From Haliotispira sp965263485 (GTDB lineage: Bacteria > Spirochaetota > Spirochaetia > SP-2023): a DNA stretch of 64,000 nucleotides. Of this stretch, positions 43,341-53,056 are shown in pieces. The notes under the pieces are model-generated. The model had not been told where the DNA came from. It ran no database searches and worked only from the letters and a program-made list of their open reading frames with translations. The stretch covers positions 17,551 through 81,550 of the forward strand of contig CBDHHO010000002.1 of the NCBI GenBank assembly GCA_965263485.1, in the 5' to 3' direction. The translations under genes and the position numbers were made by a program. Each line of letters begins with the position of its first letter. Position 1 is the first letter of the stretch.

Positions 43341-44177
43341 TCACTGTTCTCCCTGCCAGCCAGCGGCAGCCATAATGTAATATCTCTGTAAAAAGAAAAA
43401 TACCATGAAAGGGAAAAAGATCACAATTGCCGATGCGGCAGAAAGTTCCCCCCAATTCGCGACAAAATGGCCGCGCAAAAGGGGGATAACCTGTACACTG
43501 GTGTATTTCTCAGGGGTGTATAAAAATATCAGCGGAAAAAAGAAATCCAGCCAGCTCCAGACGAATTGCAGGGCAAATATTGCAAGCAGAGCAGGATATA
43601 GATTGGGCAGCACAACTTTATAGAAGACACCCCACTTAGAGCAGCCATCAATCCTGCCTGCTTCTTCAAGATGGATGTTCTGCGTCTTCATAAAATTCAT
43701 AATGAAAAAAACAATCCACGGCAACGCCGTGACTATATCCATAATGATCACACTGAACAGAGAATTGAGCAAAGAGAGGGTATTGATCATTTTGAATACA
43801 GGTATTGCGATCATCTGAAACGGCGCCGACATGGTACTCAGCAATACGATGACAAGTTGTGTTTTTAAGGGAATTCGAAATCTTGCTAAGCCGTATCCAG
43901 CTAAAGAACCTATTGTCATCGCCATAATGGTTCCCAGCAGAGATATAAACAGGGAATTTAGCAGGGGGCGTATTAGTGGTATATCAGAAGTAAAGAGTAC
44001 TTTGGTATAGTTTTTTGCGTACAAAGTAAGTGGATTGAGTTGCCACCAGCCATCAGTCAGTTCTTCAGAAGGACGCACAGAAGCAAAAATGATCCCCAGT
44101 ATGGGGCTGATCCATATGAATCCTATGAACCAGAGCACAGCGCTTCTGAGTATCCTCTGTTGTTTCTTTATTTCCAT
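43341..44177 (-). CDS. ABC sugar transporter permease, MalG type
   Basis: 278 residues with six membrane segments (for example SAVLWFIGFIWISPILGIIF and NSLFSVIIMDIVTALPWIVF). The EAA loop that contacts the ATPase reads EEAGRIDGCSKWGVFYKVVL. CUT1-type inner-membrane permease. It starts three bases after the partner permease stop. No ATPase gene is in the operon, so a shared MsmK-like ATPase elsewhere is presumed. Confidence 0.88.
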   Translation of the reverse strand: MEIKKQQRILRSAVLWFIGFIWISPILGIIFASVRPSEELTDGWWQLNPLTLYAKNYTKVLFTSDIPLIRPLLNSLFISLLGTIMAMTIGSLAGYGLARFRIPLKTQLVIVLLSTMSAPFQMIAIPVFKMINTLSLLNSLFSVIIMDIVTALPWIVFFIMNFMKTQNIHLEEAGRIDGCSKWGVFYKVVLPNLYPALLAIFALQFVWSWLDFFFPLIFLYTPEKYTSVQVIPLLRGHFVANWGELSAASAIVIFFPFMVFFFLQRYYIMAAAGWQGEQ

Positions 44178-44180
44178 AGC

Positions 44181-45095
44181 TCAGATCGCGTTTGTTCCAG
44201 CTTGATTTTTGATTAAAAACGTGATGGGGGCTACGCAAAGCAGCATCATCAGGACAGCAATAGCAGTGCCCTTTCCTTCTTGAAAGTACCGAAATGTGCT
44301 TTGATACATCTCTAAGCTCAACAAACTGGTACTGTCTCCAGGGCCTCCGCCTGTAGAGGCATATACAATGTCAAATAGCTTGAGTTCCCAAATCAGAGAC
44401 ATGGCGACAATAACATAAGTCACAGGTTTCAGATGCGGGAGAAGCACTTGAAATAATATTCTGACCCGGCTGGCTCCATCCATTTGTGCCGCTTCAATGA
44501 TGCTCTGATCGACAGTGTTGAGCGCAGACATATACATAATCATACAATAGCCAACCCATAGCCAGATCGAAATCAGAACCAGGGCATACAAGGCGAGCCC
44601 AGGTTTGGCCAGCCAATTGACATATAGAGCATCCATTCCCAATAGGTGGAAGAAACTGGGGACGAGGCCGCTTGACTGGGCAAATAGAAACCTGGCCAAT
44701 ATGCCGCCGACAACCATAGGCACCGTAGTTCCCATGAATATTAGAGTCCTCAAACTCCCTCTGCCATAGATATGGGAATTTAATAATAAAGCAAATGTCA
44801 GGCCGAGGATAATAGAGGCGGGCATATGTAAAAGGATCCAGATAATATTATTCCCCAGAGTGCCGACAAGTTCTTCTGAAAAAAATCCATTCAGGTTGAA
44901 AAAACTCTTGTCAGAAAACAATTCAGTATAATTTTGTATGCCGACAAAACCGGTATTATTATAAAAACTCAAGAGAATGCTATGGAATACAGGTATAACG
45001 ACAAAAATGACGATCAAAAATATAGCTGGAAAAATAAATAAAAAATCTGTCCACCTGATTTCTGGCCACACCATATAGCACCTGTTTTTACCCAT
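44181..45095 (-). CDS. ABC sugar transporter permease, MalF type
   Basis: 304 residues if the ATG at 45095 is used; a later ATG at 45074 (MVWPEIRWTDFLF) has a better upstream AGGTG. Six membrane segments begin with FLFIFPAIFLIVIFVVIPVF. The EAA loop is IEAAQMDGASRVRILFQVLL. It pairs with the MalG-type permease to form the channel for the sugar delivered by the lipoprotein encoded upstream. Confidence 0.88.
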   Translation of the reverse strand: MGKNRCYMVWPEIRWTDFLFIFPAIFLIVIFVVIPVFHSILLSFYNNTGFVGIQNYTELFSDKSFFNLNGFFSEELVGTLGNNIIWILLHMPASIILGLTFALLLNSHIYGRGSLRTLIFMGTTVPMVVGGILARFLFAQSSGLVPSFFHLLGMDALYVNWLAKPGLALYALVLISIWLWVGYCMIMYMSALNTVDQSIIEAAQMDGASRVRILFQVLLPHLKPVTYVIVAMSLIWELKLFDIVYASTGGGPGDSTSLLSLEMYQSTFRYFQEGKGTAIAVLMMLLCVAPITFLIKNQAGTNAI

Positions 45096-45137
45096 AAAAT
45101 GATTTCATTCTCAAGTGAGATTGGAGAGTCTGGGGGT

Positions 45138-46370
45138 CTACTTATTTTTCAAGGTTTCCTCAGAAGATTCCTGCAGCCTTCCTAAAACATGGTCCAAAGT
45201 TTTTTCATCCGGTTTAGCCCACAGAAGAGCAAGTTGCTTCCATATTGTAGACTGAAATTTCCCACCGATAGAATCATCGAGGTCCGGCACCACCTGCACC
45301 GTTTGCAACAGGGCAAAAATGTCCCTCTCGCTCTCGGGGTATGCAGAAGAAGGGATATTGAGGTAGGTGCCAATGCGCCCCCCATGGGCAATTTGGATCT
45401 CTTGCCCTCGCGTGGCGAGAAACTTGATGAGTTTCTTTGCGGCTTTAGGGTGTTTTGTATATTGGGGAGTGAACCAATAATCGTTCCACAACATCACAGT
45501 ATCTTGACCAGGGAAGAGGAGAACTCCCCGATCTTCTGGCGGGTCAATAGTCTGGGAATCTGTGCTGTCGCCTATAAATATAGGGTATTTCCCGTTCCAC
45601 ATAGATTTGAGCAGGGCCTCGTATTCATCTGGTTCTCCAAAATAGCCCTCGCGTATCAGCGGCAGTAATTTCTGGGCAAAAATGTCGCGCACCCTCGGAG
45701 ACTGCCATGACAGTACTCCCTTCCGCAGTTGGTCGTGCATGCGCTTGCCGCCAAAGATCAAGATCCACGTCTCCGCAATACTGGTGAATGTCCAGCCAAC
45801 GCCCCCGCCGCTTGCCAGCACGGCTTCTTTGCCCGAAGCGCTGCGTACTTCGTCCAGAAAATCTTTTACTGTTGCATCATTCTTTTCTTCAGGTGCTTGT
45901 ATCCCATCTTTGGCAAACTGGCTCTTTCTGTATTCCGGCACAGTGATTCCCCCTGTTCCAGGGACTCCATAGATGGCTTTGCCTATGCTTACTTCTGAAA
46001 AAGAGCCTTTTACGAAGTTCTCTTTATTCAATACATCGCTGAGATCTAATACATGCCCCCTCTTGGCCTGTTGTCGTATATACCAGGCAAACGATGTATC
46101 AATCACGTCAGCAGGAGTCTTTTGGGCTTGAAATTGCACGGCAAGTATGGTTGAAATATCTTCAGGCTTTGCTGTTTGATATTGCACCTTGATATTTGGG
46201 TTCTGTGCTTCAAATTCTTGGATCACCGGGAGAAATCCATTCAGTTCTTCATTGACCCAGGGGATAATAATGCGTAGATCTGTTTTTTGCGCTCCGTTTT
46301 CCCTTTTCGTGCACGCGGAAAAAAGCCCTATGGCCAAAGTTATGTAAGCAAAAACCATTTTACCATTCAT
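45138..46370 (-). CDS. ABC sugar-binding lipoprotein
   Basis: 410 residues. Lipoprotein signal ITLAIGLFSAC is followed by TKRENG. Family 1 solute-binding features: EFEAQNPNIKVQYQT, the KYPIFIGDSTDSQ region and LMWNDYWFTPQYTKHPKAAK. It captures the sugar in the periplasm or at the outer face of the inner membrane. First gene of the eight-gene operon, driven by the promoter at 46409-46437. Confidence 0.87.
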   Translation of the reverse strand: MNGKMVFAYITLAIGLFSACTKRENGAQKTDLRIIIPWVNEELNGFLPVIQEFEAQNPNIKVQYQTAKPEDISTILAVQFQAQKTPADVIDTSFAWYIRQQAKRGHVLDLSDVLNKENFVKGSFSEVSIGKAIYGVPGTGGITVPEYRKSQFAKDGIQAPEEKNDATVKDFLDEVRSASGKEAVLASGGGVGWTFTSIAETWILIFGGKRMHDQLRKGVLSWQSPRVRDIFAQKLLPLIREGYFGEPDEYEALLKSMWNGKYPIFIGDSTDSQTIDPPEDRGVLLFPGQDTVMLWNDYWFTPQYTKHPKAAKKLIKFLATRGQEIQIAHGGRIGTYLNIPSSAYPESERDIFALLQTVQVVPDLDDSIGGKFQSTIWKQLALLWAKPDEKTLDHVLGRLQESSEETLKNK

Positions 46371-46408
46371 CGTTTAATCCACTCTCTTATCATTATTTCA
46401 ACCATCGA

Positions 46409-46437
46409 ATTATATGCCCGTCTTGCTCCCTTGTCAA
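46409..46437 (-). promoter_or_regulatory. sigma-70 promoter of the sugar operon
   Basis: On the minus strand TTGACA (46437-46432) and TATAAT (46414-46409) are both perfect consensus hexamers with 17 bp spacing, about 40 bases ahead of the binding-protein ATG. A ROK repressor site could overlap it, but no clear dyad was seen. Confidence 0.85.
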
Positions 46438-46439
46438 GA

Positions 46440-46860
46440 GTCTCTCGAAAAAAGTTTGAAAGGAACGAGCTACAATGGATGATTGGGAAAAACAATGGCC
46501 AGTACGAACAGAGAAACCTTGAGCCCTCCGAAAAGCTTGAAGCGAGCGCGATTTCCATGATGCTTCGACAGGCTCATCACAGGTAGCGAGGGAGGGAGGC
46601 TAGAGAGCATACTTTGCTGTATGGTACAGGCTCCCATGCTTTCGCATGGGAGAAAATGCGGACCGTGCGCAGCAAGAGCTTGCTGCCTCTCGTGACAGTG
46701 GTAAAGTCAGGGCTAAGCAGGCCATTCTTCACAAATCCTGCCGCAGGCAGAACCTTTACTCCGTGAAAAGACCGATTCTGGCGCAAAATTGGAATTTTTA
46801 AGGCTGCCTTCAAGAAGCCGAACCCCATTTGTCTCAAATTTACTGAACCTACAACACCCA
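46440..46860. repeat. intergenic with degenerate dispersed element
   Basis: About 420 bp. It contains TCCCATGC-TTTC-GCATGGGA at 46632-46651, an eight-base stem with four-base loop related to the GC-rich unit, and a right-type repeat end (CAAAATTGGAATTTTTAAGG) at ~46783-46806. No gene is supported. Confidence 0.6.
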
Positions 46861-46934
46861 ATTGACGCAAGGTAATTCATGAGCCATAATTACAGGCGTC
46901 AGTCTGTAAATTTTCAGTGGGACCTAAAAAATCC

Positions 46935-47480
46935 ATGGATAACAAACAATCAGAGAAAATGATCGAAGCTATGTTCCAGGGCATGGCTGAACTACAACAA
47001 TCCCAGGCTGAGCTACAAAAATCCCAGGCTGAAACAGATCGTAAGCTAGAAGAAGTCGGCAAACGTCTGGGCAGTATCGGCATTAATATGGGCGACTTTG
47101 CCGAGGAGCTGTTTTATAGCAGCCTACAGGAGAACCCAGTGCTGGGTAATATTCATTATGACGCAGTCGAACGAAATACTCGCGATGGCAAAGACAGGAC
47201 CGAGGTAGATATTCTGCTGTTTAATGGCGACTCAGCCGCTTTGGTGGAAGTAAAATACAAAGCACATCCCTCTGATATTGATGACTTGATAACGAGGAAG
47301 GCAAAGTCATTTCGGAAAAACTTCCGAGAGTACAGAGGCCATAAATTGTACATGGGCCTAGCATCAACAATAAGTCATAGAGACTTGGTCACCAAGGCGA
47401 AAGAAGCTGGCATTTACCTTCTGGGGCAGCGCGGCAAGCATGTGGAGCTACTGAACGGCGATTCGATTAGAAATTTTTGA
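46935..47480 (+). CDS. coiled-coil PD-(D/E)XK nuclease-like protein, copy 1 (2 heptads)
   Basis: 181 residues from the ATG at 46935; a GTG at 46917 is in frame. Helical head DNKQSEKMIEAMFQGMAE, then two heptads (LQQSQAE, LQKSQAE), TDRKLEEVGKRLGSIG, and a nuclease-like domain with EVDILLFNG and ALVEVKYKA, the D...E-x-K pattern of restriction-type nucleases. The heptad unit is 21 bp, so its number changes without frameshift. No partner gene is adjacent except its own copies. Possibly DNA-binding or defence-related; function unknown. Confidence 0.65.
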   Translation: MDNKQSEKMIEAMFQGMAELQQSQAELQKSQAETDRKLEEVGKRLGSIGINMGDFAEELFYSSLQENPVLGNIHYDAVERNTRDGKDRTEVDILLFNGDSAALVEVKYKAHPSDIDDLITRKAKSFRKNFREYRGHKLYMGLASTISHRDLVTKAKEAGIYLLGQRGKHVELLNGDSIRNF

Positions 47481-47687
47481 AAGATCGCGATCCAGCAGCA
47501 GCTTCTCCCTACTCCAGTACGCAAATAAAGCAAGCGATAGCCTTCCGGTGCCCTATCTTGGCCAAACGTCTTGCTTGGCCAAAGGAGCTAAGGGCACCTC
47601 TAAAAAGTACCCAATTGACGCAAGGTAATTCATGAGCCATAATTACAGGCGTCAGTCTGTAAATTTTCAGTGGGACCTAAAAAATCC

Positions 47688-48275
47688 ATGGATAACAAAC
47701 AATCAGAGAAAATGATCGAAGCTATGTTCCAGGGCATGGCTGAACTACGAAAATCCCAGGCTGGGCTACAAAAATCCCAGGCTGAGCTACAAAAATCTCA
47801 GGCTGAGCTACAAAAATCCCAGGCTGAAACAGATCGTAAGCTAGAAGAAGTCGGCAAACGTCTGGGCAGTATCGGCATTAATATGGGCGACTTTGCCGAG
47901 GAGCTGTTTTATAGCAGCCTACAGGAGAACCCAGTGCTGGGTAATATTCATTATGACGCAGTCGAACGAAATACTCGCGATGGCAAAGACAGGACCGAGG
48001 TAGATATTCTGCTGTTTAATGGCGACTCAGCCGCTTTGGTGGAAGTAAAATACAAAGCACATCCCTCTGATATTGATGACTTGATAACGAGGAAGGCAAA
48101 GTCATTTCGGAAAAACTTCCGAGAGTACAGAGGCCATAAATTGTACATGGGCCTAGCATCAACAGTAAGTCATAGAGACTTGGTCACCAAGGCGAAAGAA
48201 GCTGGCATTTACCTTCTGGGGCAGCGCGGCAAGCATGTGGAGCTACTGAACGGCGATTCGATTAGAAATTTTTGA
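47688..48275 (+). CDS. coiled-coil PD-(D/E)XK nuclease-like protein, copy 2 (4 heptads)
   Basis: 195 residues from the ATG at 47688 (in-frame GTG at 47670). Nearly identical to copy 1 outside the coil: only one substitution (I to V in the LASTVSHRDL region) was noticed in the C-terminal domain. The coil has four 21-bp units (LRKSQAG, then three LQKSQAE). The upstream ~75 bases and downstream ~130 bases are duplicated with it. Recent tandem duplication is the simplest reading. Confidence 0.65.
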   Translation: MDNKQSEKMIEAMFQGMAELRKSQAGLQKSQAELQKSQAELQKSQAETDRKLEEVGKRLGSIGINMGDFAEELFYSSLQENPVLGNIHYDAVERNTRDGKDRTEVDILLFNGDSAALVEVKYKAHPSDIDDLITRKAKSFRKNFREYRGHKLYMGLASTVSHRDLVTKAKEAGIYLLGQRGKHVELLNGDSIRNF

Positions 48276-48482
48276 AAGATCGCGATCCAGCAGCAGCTTC
48301 TCCCTACTCCAGTACGCAAATAAAGCAAGCGATAGCCTTCCGGTGCCCTATCTTGGCCAAACGTCTTGCTTGGCCAAAGGAGCTAAGGGCACCTCTAAAA
48401 AGTACCCAATTGACGCAAGGTAATTCATGAGCCATAATTACAGGCGTCAGTCTGTAAATTTTCAGTGGGACCTAAAAAATCC

Positions 48483-49112
48483 ATGGATAACAAACAATCA
48501 GAGAAAATGATCGAAGCTATGTTCCAGGGCATGGCTGAACTACGAAAATCCCAGGCTGGGCTACAAAAATCCCAGGCTGAGCTACAAAAATCTCAGGCTG
48601 AGCTACAAAAATCCCAGGCTGAACTACAACAATCCCAGGCTGAGCTACAACAATCCCAGGCTGAAACAGATCGTAAGCTAGAAGAAGTCGGCAAACGTCT
48701 GGGCAGTATCGGCATTAATATGGGCGACTTTGCCGAGGAGCTGTTTTATAGCAGCCTACAGGAGAACCCAGTGCTGGGTAATATTCATTATGACGCAGTC
48801 GAACGAAATACTCGCGATGGCAAAGACAGGACCGAGGTAGATATTCTGCTGTTTAATGGCGACTCAGCCGCTTTGGTGGAAGTAAAATACAAAGCACATC
48901 CCTCTGATATTGATGACTTGATAACGAGGAAGGCAAAGTCATTTCGGAAAAACTTCCGAGAGTACAGAGGCCATAAATTGTACATGGGCCTAGCATCAAC
49001 AGTAAGTCATAGAGACTTGGTCACCAAGGCGAAAGAAGCTGGCATTTACCTTCTGGGGCAGCGCGGCAAGCATGTGGAGCTACTGAACGGCGATTCGATT
49101 AGAAATTTTTGA
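48483..49112 (+). CDS. coiled-coil PD-(D/E)XK nuclease-like protein, copy 3 (6 heptads)
   Basis: 209 residues from the ATG at 48483 (in-frame GTG at 48465). It has copy 2's four units plus two LQQSQAE heptads before TDRKLEE. The nuclease-like domain is the same as in copy 2, including the V in LASTVSHRDL. The downstream duplicated sequence degenerates after ~49190. Confidence 0.65.
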   Translation: MDNKQSEKMIEAMFQGMAELRKSQAGLQKSQAELQKSQAELQKSQAELQQSQAELQQSQAETDRKLEEVGKRLGSIGINMGDFAEELFYSSLQENPVLGNIHYDAVERNTRDGKDRTEVDILLFNGDSAALVEVKYKAHPSDIDDLITRKAKSFRKNFREYRGHKLYMGLASTVSHRDLVTKAKEAGIYLLGQRGKHVELLNGDSIRNF

Positions 49113-49247
49113 AAGATCGCGATCCAGCAGCAGCTTCTCCCTACTCCAGTACGCAGATAAAGCAAGCGATAGCCTTCCGGTGCCCTATCCTTGGCCAAAC
49201 GTCTTGCCTGCCAAACGTCCTGGGCGCTGCCTCGCCATACCAGAATA

Positions 49248-50195
49248 TTAGCGCCTTGCCCCGGTGTTCGGAATTTTTAAAACATCGTTAATAACCGTAG
49301 CGTACCGGGCAGCCTCTCCCGGAATTTGATCGTATAACCAGAGCCAGCCCCCTCTGGTACCATGGGTGTATTTCCAACGTTTCAAATCGATCTCAATTGA
49401 AGGCAAACCATCTTCGGTGTCTAAACCTGGATATACCGGAACATCCTGAAACATAAGCTGCCATTGCCCAATTAAGTTGGTATTTATTCTGCCACCGGCA
49501 TAGCATTGCAAATACACCGCATCCACGGCACCCGGCCTGGCCCCTTCGATATTGCGCACCAGGGGAGCCCAAAAATCAGGGCCCCTGACATAGGGTACTA
49601 CAGCAATTTTGAAGCCTATATCTGCCAGCATAATACCAAAACGAGTAGCTGATATCAGGTCATACGTTACTTCATCATCAAAATCAATCGCGTCTACATC
49701 AGGAAAGTGATCTCTCAATGCCATAAAATTCCGATGCAGGATACTTTCCTTTCCCAACCCATCAGATTCAATTAAACTTTTAATATTATCAAATGTACTA
49801 GAACCAGCAGCACTTAATCCAAAATTAATAGTTACAATATTGGAACCCTGCTTCAGGCTGGCGACATCATTTTTAAACTGCGGATGTGTTTTATCTCCAA
49901 TATATTTTCCATCGGCAACTATCGGGAACTCCATGTTGAAGTCCAGTTTGCCATCTTCAAGAAGATGAATGGTCCATATTTCCACCATGGTAAAACCGGA
50001 ATTTTTAATATTGGGAATTGTTTTCTCACGTAGATCCTCTTTATAAAATGGTCCTCCTCCAAATATTCCTGACATTTTTGGTATTGCAGACATTCTCAGG
50101 GCCATGTCTGGATTTTGAGGACTTCCATTTTCATTCAAGTTTCCACAAGCAGAAAAAGTGAAAATCAAAAATAAAACCACTAATTTAATTTTCAT
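49248..50195 (-). CDS. GH18-like lipoprotein 1
   Basis: 315 residues from the ATG at 50195, giving the lipobox FTFSAC with C17, the same position as in its three paralogues. The glycoside-hydrolase-18 signature DxxDxDxE is present as D168, D171, D173, E175 (VDAIDFDDEVTYD). YLQCYAGG and GGWLWLYDQIP match the later barrel strands. Likely outer-surface enzyme acting on chitin-like or N-glycan substrates; GH18 also includes inactive binders. Tandem array of four with 51330-51746 inserted. Confidence 0.65.
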   Translation of the reverse strand: MKIKLVVLFLIFTFSACGNLNENGSPQNPDMALRMSAIPKMSGIFGGGPFYKEDLREKTIPNIKNSGFTMVEIWTIHLLEDGKLDFNMEFPIVADGKYIGDKTHPQFKNDVASLKQGSNIVTINFGLSAAGSSTFDNIKSLIESDGLGKESILHRNFMALRDHFPDVDAIDFDDEVTYDLISATRFGIMLADIGFKIAVVPYVRGPDFWAPLVRNIEGARPGAVDAVYLQCYAGGRINTNLIGQWQLMFQDVPVYPGLDTEDGLPSIEIDLKRWKYTHGTRGGWLWLYDQIPGEAARYATVINDVLKIPNTGARR

Positions 50196-50263
50196 GGCAA
50201 CCTTCAGCATTTAAATATTTCTATGTTGATAAAACGTAACCGTTCACGGGTTTGTATAAGGGC

Positions 50264-51205
50264 TTAGTTTGCTCCGGAGTTCGGGATTTTAAAGACCCTG
50301 TTAATGGTTTTCGCATACCGATCGACATTTCCCGGCGGAATCTCATCGTACAGCCAGAGCCAGCCCCCTCTGGTGCCATAAAGGTATTTCCAACGTTTCA
50401 ATTGGTCCTCAATCGCAAATACGCCCCCTGCGATGTCCAGGCCCGGGTATACGGGGATATCTTGAAACATAAGCTGCCATTGCCCAATTAAGTTGGTATT
50501 TATTCTGCCACCGGCATAGCATTGCAAATACACCGCATCCACGGCACCCGGCCTGGCCCCTTCGATATTGCGCACCAGGGGAGCCCAAAAATCAGGGCCC
50601 CTGGCATAGGGTACTACAGCAATTTTGAAGCCTATATCTGCCAGCATAATACCAAAACGAGTAGCTGATATCAGTTCATACGTTACTTCATCATCAAAAT
50701 CAATCGCGTCTACATGGGGAAAATGCTCTTTCAAAGCCATAAAATTTCGATGCAGGATACTTTCTTTTTTCATACCTTCAGAGTCAATCAAATCTTTAAT
50801 ATTGCTAAATGTCGGAGAGCCCCAGGCACTTAAGCCAAAATTAACGGTTGTAATATTCGAACCCTGCTTCAGGCTGGCGACATCATTTTTAAACTGCGGA
50901 TGTGTTTTATCTCCAATATATTTTCCATCGGCAACTATCGGGAACTCCATGTTTATATTTAGGGTGCCATTTTTAAGAACATGAATAGTCCATATCTCTA
51001 CCATCGTAAAGCCGGATTCTTTGAGCGCCTGAACCGTCTCCTCACGCTGATCCTTTTCATAAAAGGGGTCTTCCACAAATACGCCCGACATTTTCGGTAT
51101 TTCAGACATATTTAGGCCCATGCCCAGATTTCTTACACTTTCATTAAGATCACTACAAGCAAGAAAAAAAGAAAACAAGAATAAAATCAAAAATTTAATT
51201 TCCAT
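50264..51205 (-). CDS. GH18-like lipoprotein 2
   Basis: 313 residues from the ATG at 51205 (GGAGCG upstream), lipobox FFLAC with C17. The motif VDAIDFDDEVTYE is intact. Long blocks are identical to copy 1 even at the DNA level (e.g. 49455-49660 versus 50470-50675), while the ends diverge, which suggests gene conversion between copies. Confidence 0.65.
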   Translation of the reverse strand: MEIKFLILFLFSFFLACSDLNESVRNLGMGLNMSEIPKMSGVFVEDPFYEKDQREETVQALKESGFTMVEIWTIHVLKNGTLNINMEFPIVADGKYIGDKTHPQFKNDVASLKQGSNITTVNFGLSAWGSPTFSNIKDLIDSEGMKKESILHRNFMALKEHFPHVDAIDFDDEVTYELISATRFGIMLADIGFKIAVVPYARGPDFWAPLVRNIEGARPGAVDAVYLQCYAGGRINTNLIGQWQLMFQDIPVYPGLDIAGGVFAIEDQLKRWKYLYGTRGGWLWLYDEIPPGNVDRYAKTINRVFKIPNSGAN

Positions 51206-51329
51206 AATACGCTCCATTACAGTGAATCTATTACAATAAATATTATCAATAAAAAAATAAATCTCAATATACAAGTTCCATTAAGTCCATCTGCGGAAAA
51301 CTGTCATTGCAATAGACTAAGGGGGACCT

Positions 51330-51746
51330 CTAAGACTGTTTTTTAGCCAAGGTTCTCCCGCCTCTTGTCTTGGATCGTCCGATGCCCTTATATTCGGTTA
51401 GAACGAGGCTTATGTCGTCGCCCCACGGGGTATATATCATCCTGTCTGGCGAGTCTTTATACAAAATTCGGACGTTGTAAACGTTAAGTTGACCAAAAGA
51501 CATGTTACCCGGATTGTTTAAATCAAAGGTTTTGCCCTTGTATATGTACTGAGTCTCGGTAAACGTTGCCACCACATCCCCGACAGGCAACTTGCTGGAA
51601 TCGGTTTCGTACCATTCTCCCCGAATCCATTCGGGGAAGGTTTGCTTCCTTAGGGGTGTAGTCGCCTCTCCTACCGGGTTGCAAGCAATTGGCAACAGTA
51701 AAGATAATACTGCCGCCACAAAAATAATATGCTTTTGGGAATACAC
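51330..51746 (-). CDS. small lipoprotein, unknown
   Basis: 138 residues from a GTG at 51746, chosen because GGAG lies seven bases before it and because the frame upstream overlaps the next gene. Lipobox LLLPIAC gives C22. The body includes FPEWIRGEWYETDSSKLPVG and ETQYIYKGKTFDLNNPG, a lipocalin-like small beta barrel pattern at best. It lies inside the GH18-like array but is unrelated to it. Confidence 0.5.
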   Translation of the reverse strand: MYSQKHIIFVAAVLSLLLPIACNPVGEATTPLRKQTFPEWIRGEWYETDSSKLPVGDVVATFTETQYIYKGKTFDLNNPGNMSFGQLNVYNVRILYKDSPDRMIYTPWGDDISLVLTEYKGIGRSKTRGGRTLAKKQS

Positions 51747-51786
51747 AGTTTTACTCCTTTTTTGTTTGGGGATTCTGAACGGTCTT

Positions 51787-52710
51787 TTAGAGAGTAATCT
51801 TAAAAATTTGGCGAAGAGCCCGAGCATGCCGGGCAGCATTATCCGGGATTTGATCATATTGCCAGAGCCATGCCCCCCTGGTCCCATAAAAATATTTCCA
51901 AGATTTCAATTGGTCCTCAATCGCAGATACGCCCCTTGCGGTGTCCATGCCCGGATATACGGGGACATCTTGAAGCAAAAACTGCCAATTCCCGATGAAT
52001 TGACCATTTTGGTTTCCATTCGCATAGCATTGTAGATATACTGCATCTATAAAGTCCGGTCGATCTTCCTTAATCTTGTTTCCCAAGGGAACCCAAAAAT
52101 CTTGAAAACTATTTGCATTATAAGGTACTATGGCAACTTTAAAGCCTATGTCTGTCAATATAATGGCAAATTTAGAAGCGGATTCTAGGTCATAGGTCGC
52201 CATGCCATCATGGAAGTTGATTGCATCTACATCGGGAAAGTGCTTTTTCAATGCCTTGAAGCTGCGATATAGAATATCTCCACTTCCGGACTCAATTAAA
52301 CTTTTAATATTATCAAATGTTTCTTCAGCCTCTAAGCCGAAGTTGATTTTTGTAATACTTGAGAAAAGATCCTGTTTCAGGCTGGCGACATCATTTTTAA
52401 ACTGCGGATGTGTTTTATCTCCAATATATTTTCCATCGGCAACTATCGGGAACTCCATGTTGAAGTCCAGTTTGCCATCTTCAAGAAGATGAATAGCGGA
52501 TATTTCCACCATGGTAAAACCGGATTCTCTGAGCTCTTGAAGTGTCTGTTCGCGTTGTCGCTCTTTATAAAAACCTTCTCCTACAAATATTCCAGACATT
52601 TTGGGTATTGCAGACATTCTCAGGGCATCTGGATTTTGTGGACTTTCATTCAGATTTTCACAAGCAAAAAATAAAAACAGCAAGAGCAGAACCGTTAATT
52701 TAATTTTCAC
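51787..52710 (-). CDS. GH18-like lipoprotein 3, catalytic motif lost
   Basis: 307 residues from the GTG at 52710 (GGAGG upstream), lipobox LFFAC with C17. The place of the GH18 motif reads VDAINFHDGMATYD: the second and third aspartates and the catalytic glutamate are replaced. It is therefore probably not a hydrolase; a binding role is possible. The rest of the fold signals (YLQCYANG, GAWLWQYDQIP) are kept, so the protein is under constraint. Confidence 0.62.
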   Translation of the reverse strand: MKIKLTVLLLLFLFFACENLNESPQNPDALRMSAIPKMSGIFVGEGFYKERQREQTLQELRESGFTMVEISAIHLLEDGKLDFNMEFPIVADGKYIGDKTHPQFKNDVASLKQDLFSSITKINFGLEAEETFDNIKSLIESGSGDILYRSFKALKKHFPDVDAINFHDGMATYDLESASKFAIILTDIGFKVAIVPYNANSFQDFWVPLGNKIKEDRPDFIDAVYLQCYANGNQNGQFIGNWQFLLQDVPVYPGMDTARGVSAIEDQLKSWKYFYGTRGAWLWQYDQIPDNAARHARALRQIFKITL

Positions 52711-52795
52711 GACAACCTCCATTATTTATTCCATTTCGTATGATTATCTGCCTGAAAGGAGCCACCCAACCGCTTTAGACAGAGGTGCCTCATCA

Positions 52796-52998
52796 GGGAA
52801 CCTCTCTGCGCTCTTGCTCGCTCTTTTGAAACGAACAGATTTGTCAGAAAAGGCGGCAGGCTTTTGCTGCGCACGGCCTGCATTTTCTTCCATGCTGAGG
52901 CATGGAAGCATATACAATACAACAAAGTATTCTTCGGCTTCACTTCCTCGCTCCAAAATAGCTTCGCAAGAAGACAAAAGCGATTTTTAGAGGTCCCC
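52796..52998. mobile_element. dispersed element, ~203 bp, variant interior
   Basis: Left end GGGAACCTCTCTGCGC at 52796 and right end GATTTTTAGAGGTCCCC ending at 52998 are inverted. The interior (CTCGCTCTTTTGAAACG, GCATACAATACAAC-like) differs from the GC-rich family and matches the decayed copy at 23328 in reverse. A second subfamily of the same repeat ends. Confidence 0.65.
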
Positions 52999-53056
52999 AT
53001 TAGAAAGTCTGCTGAACAAGCATAAATGCTTGTTCAGCAGATTGAGAATGCTGGTC

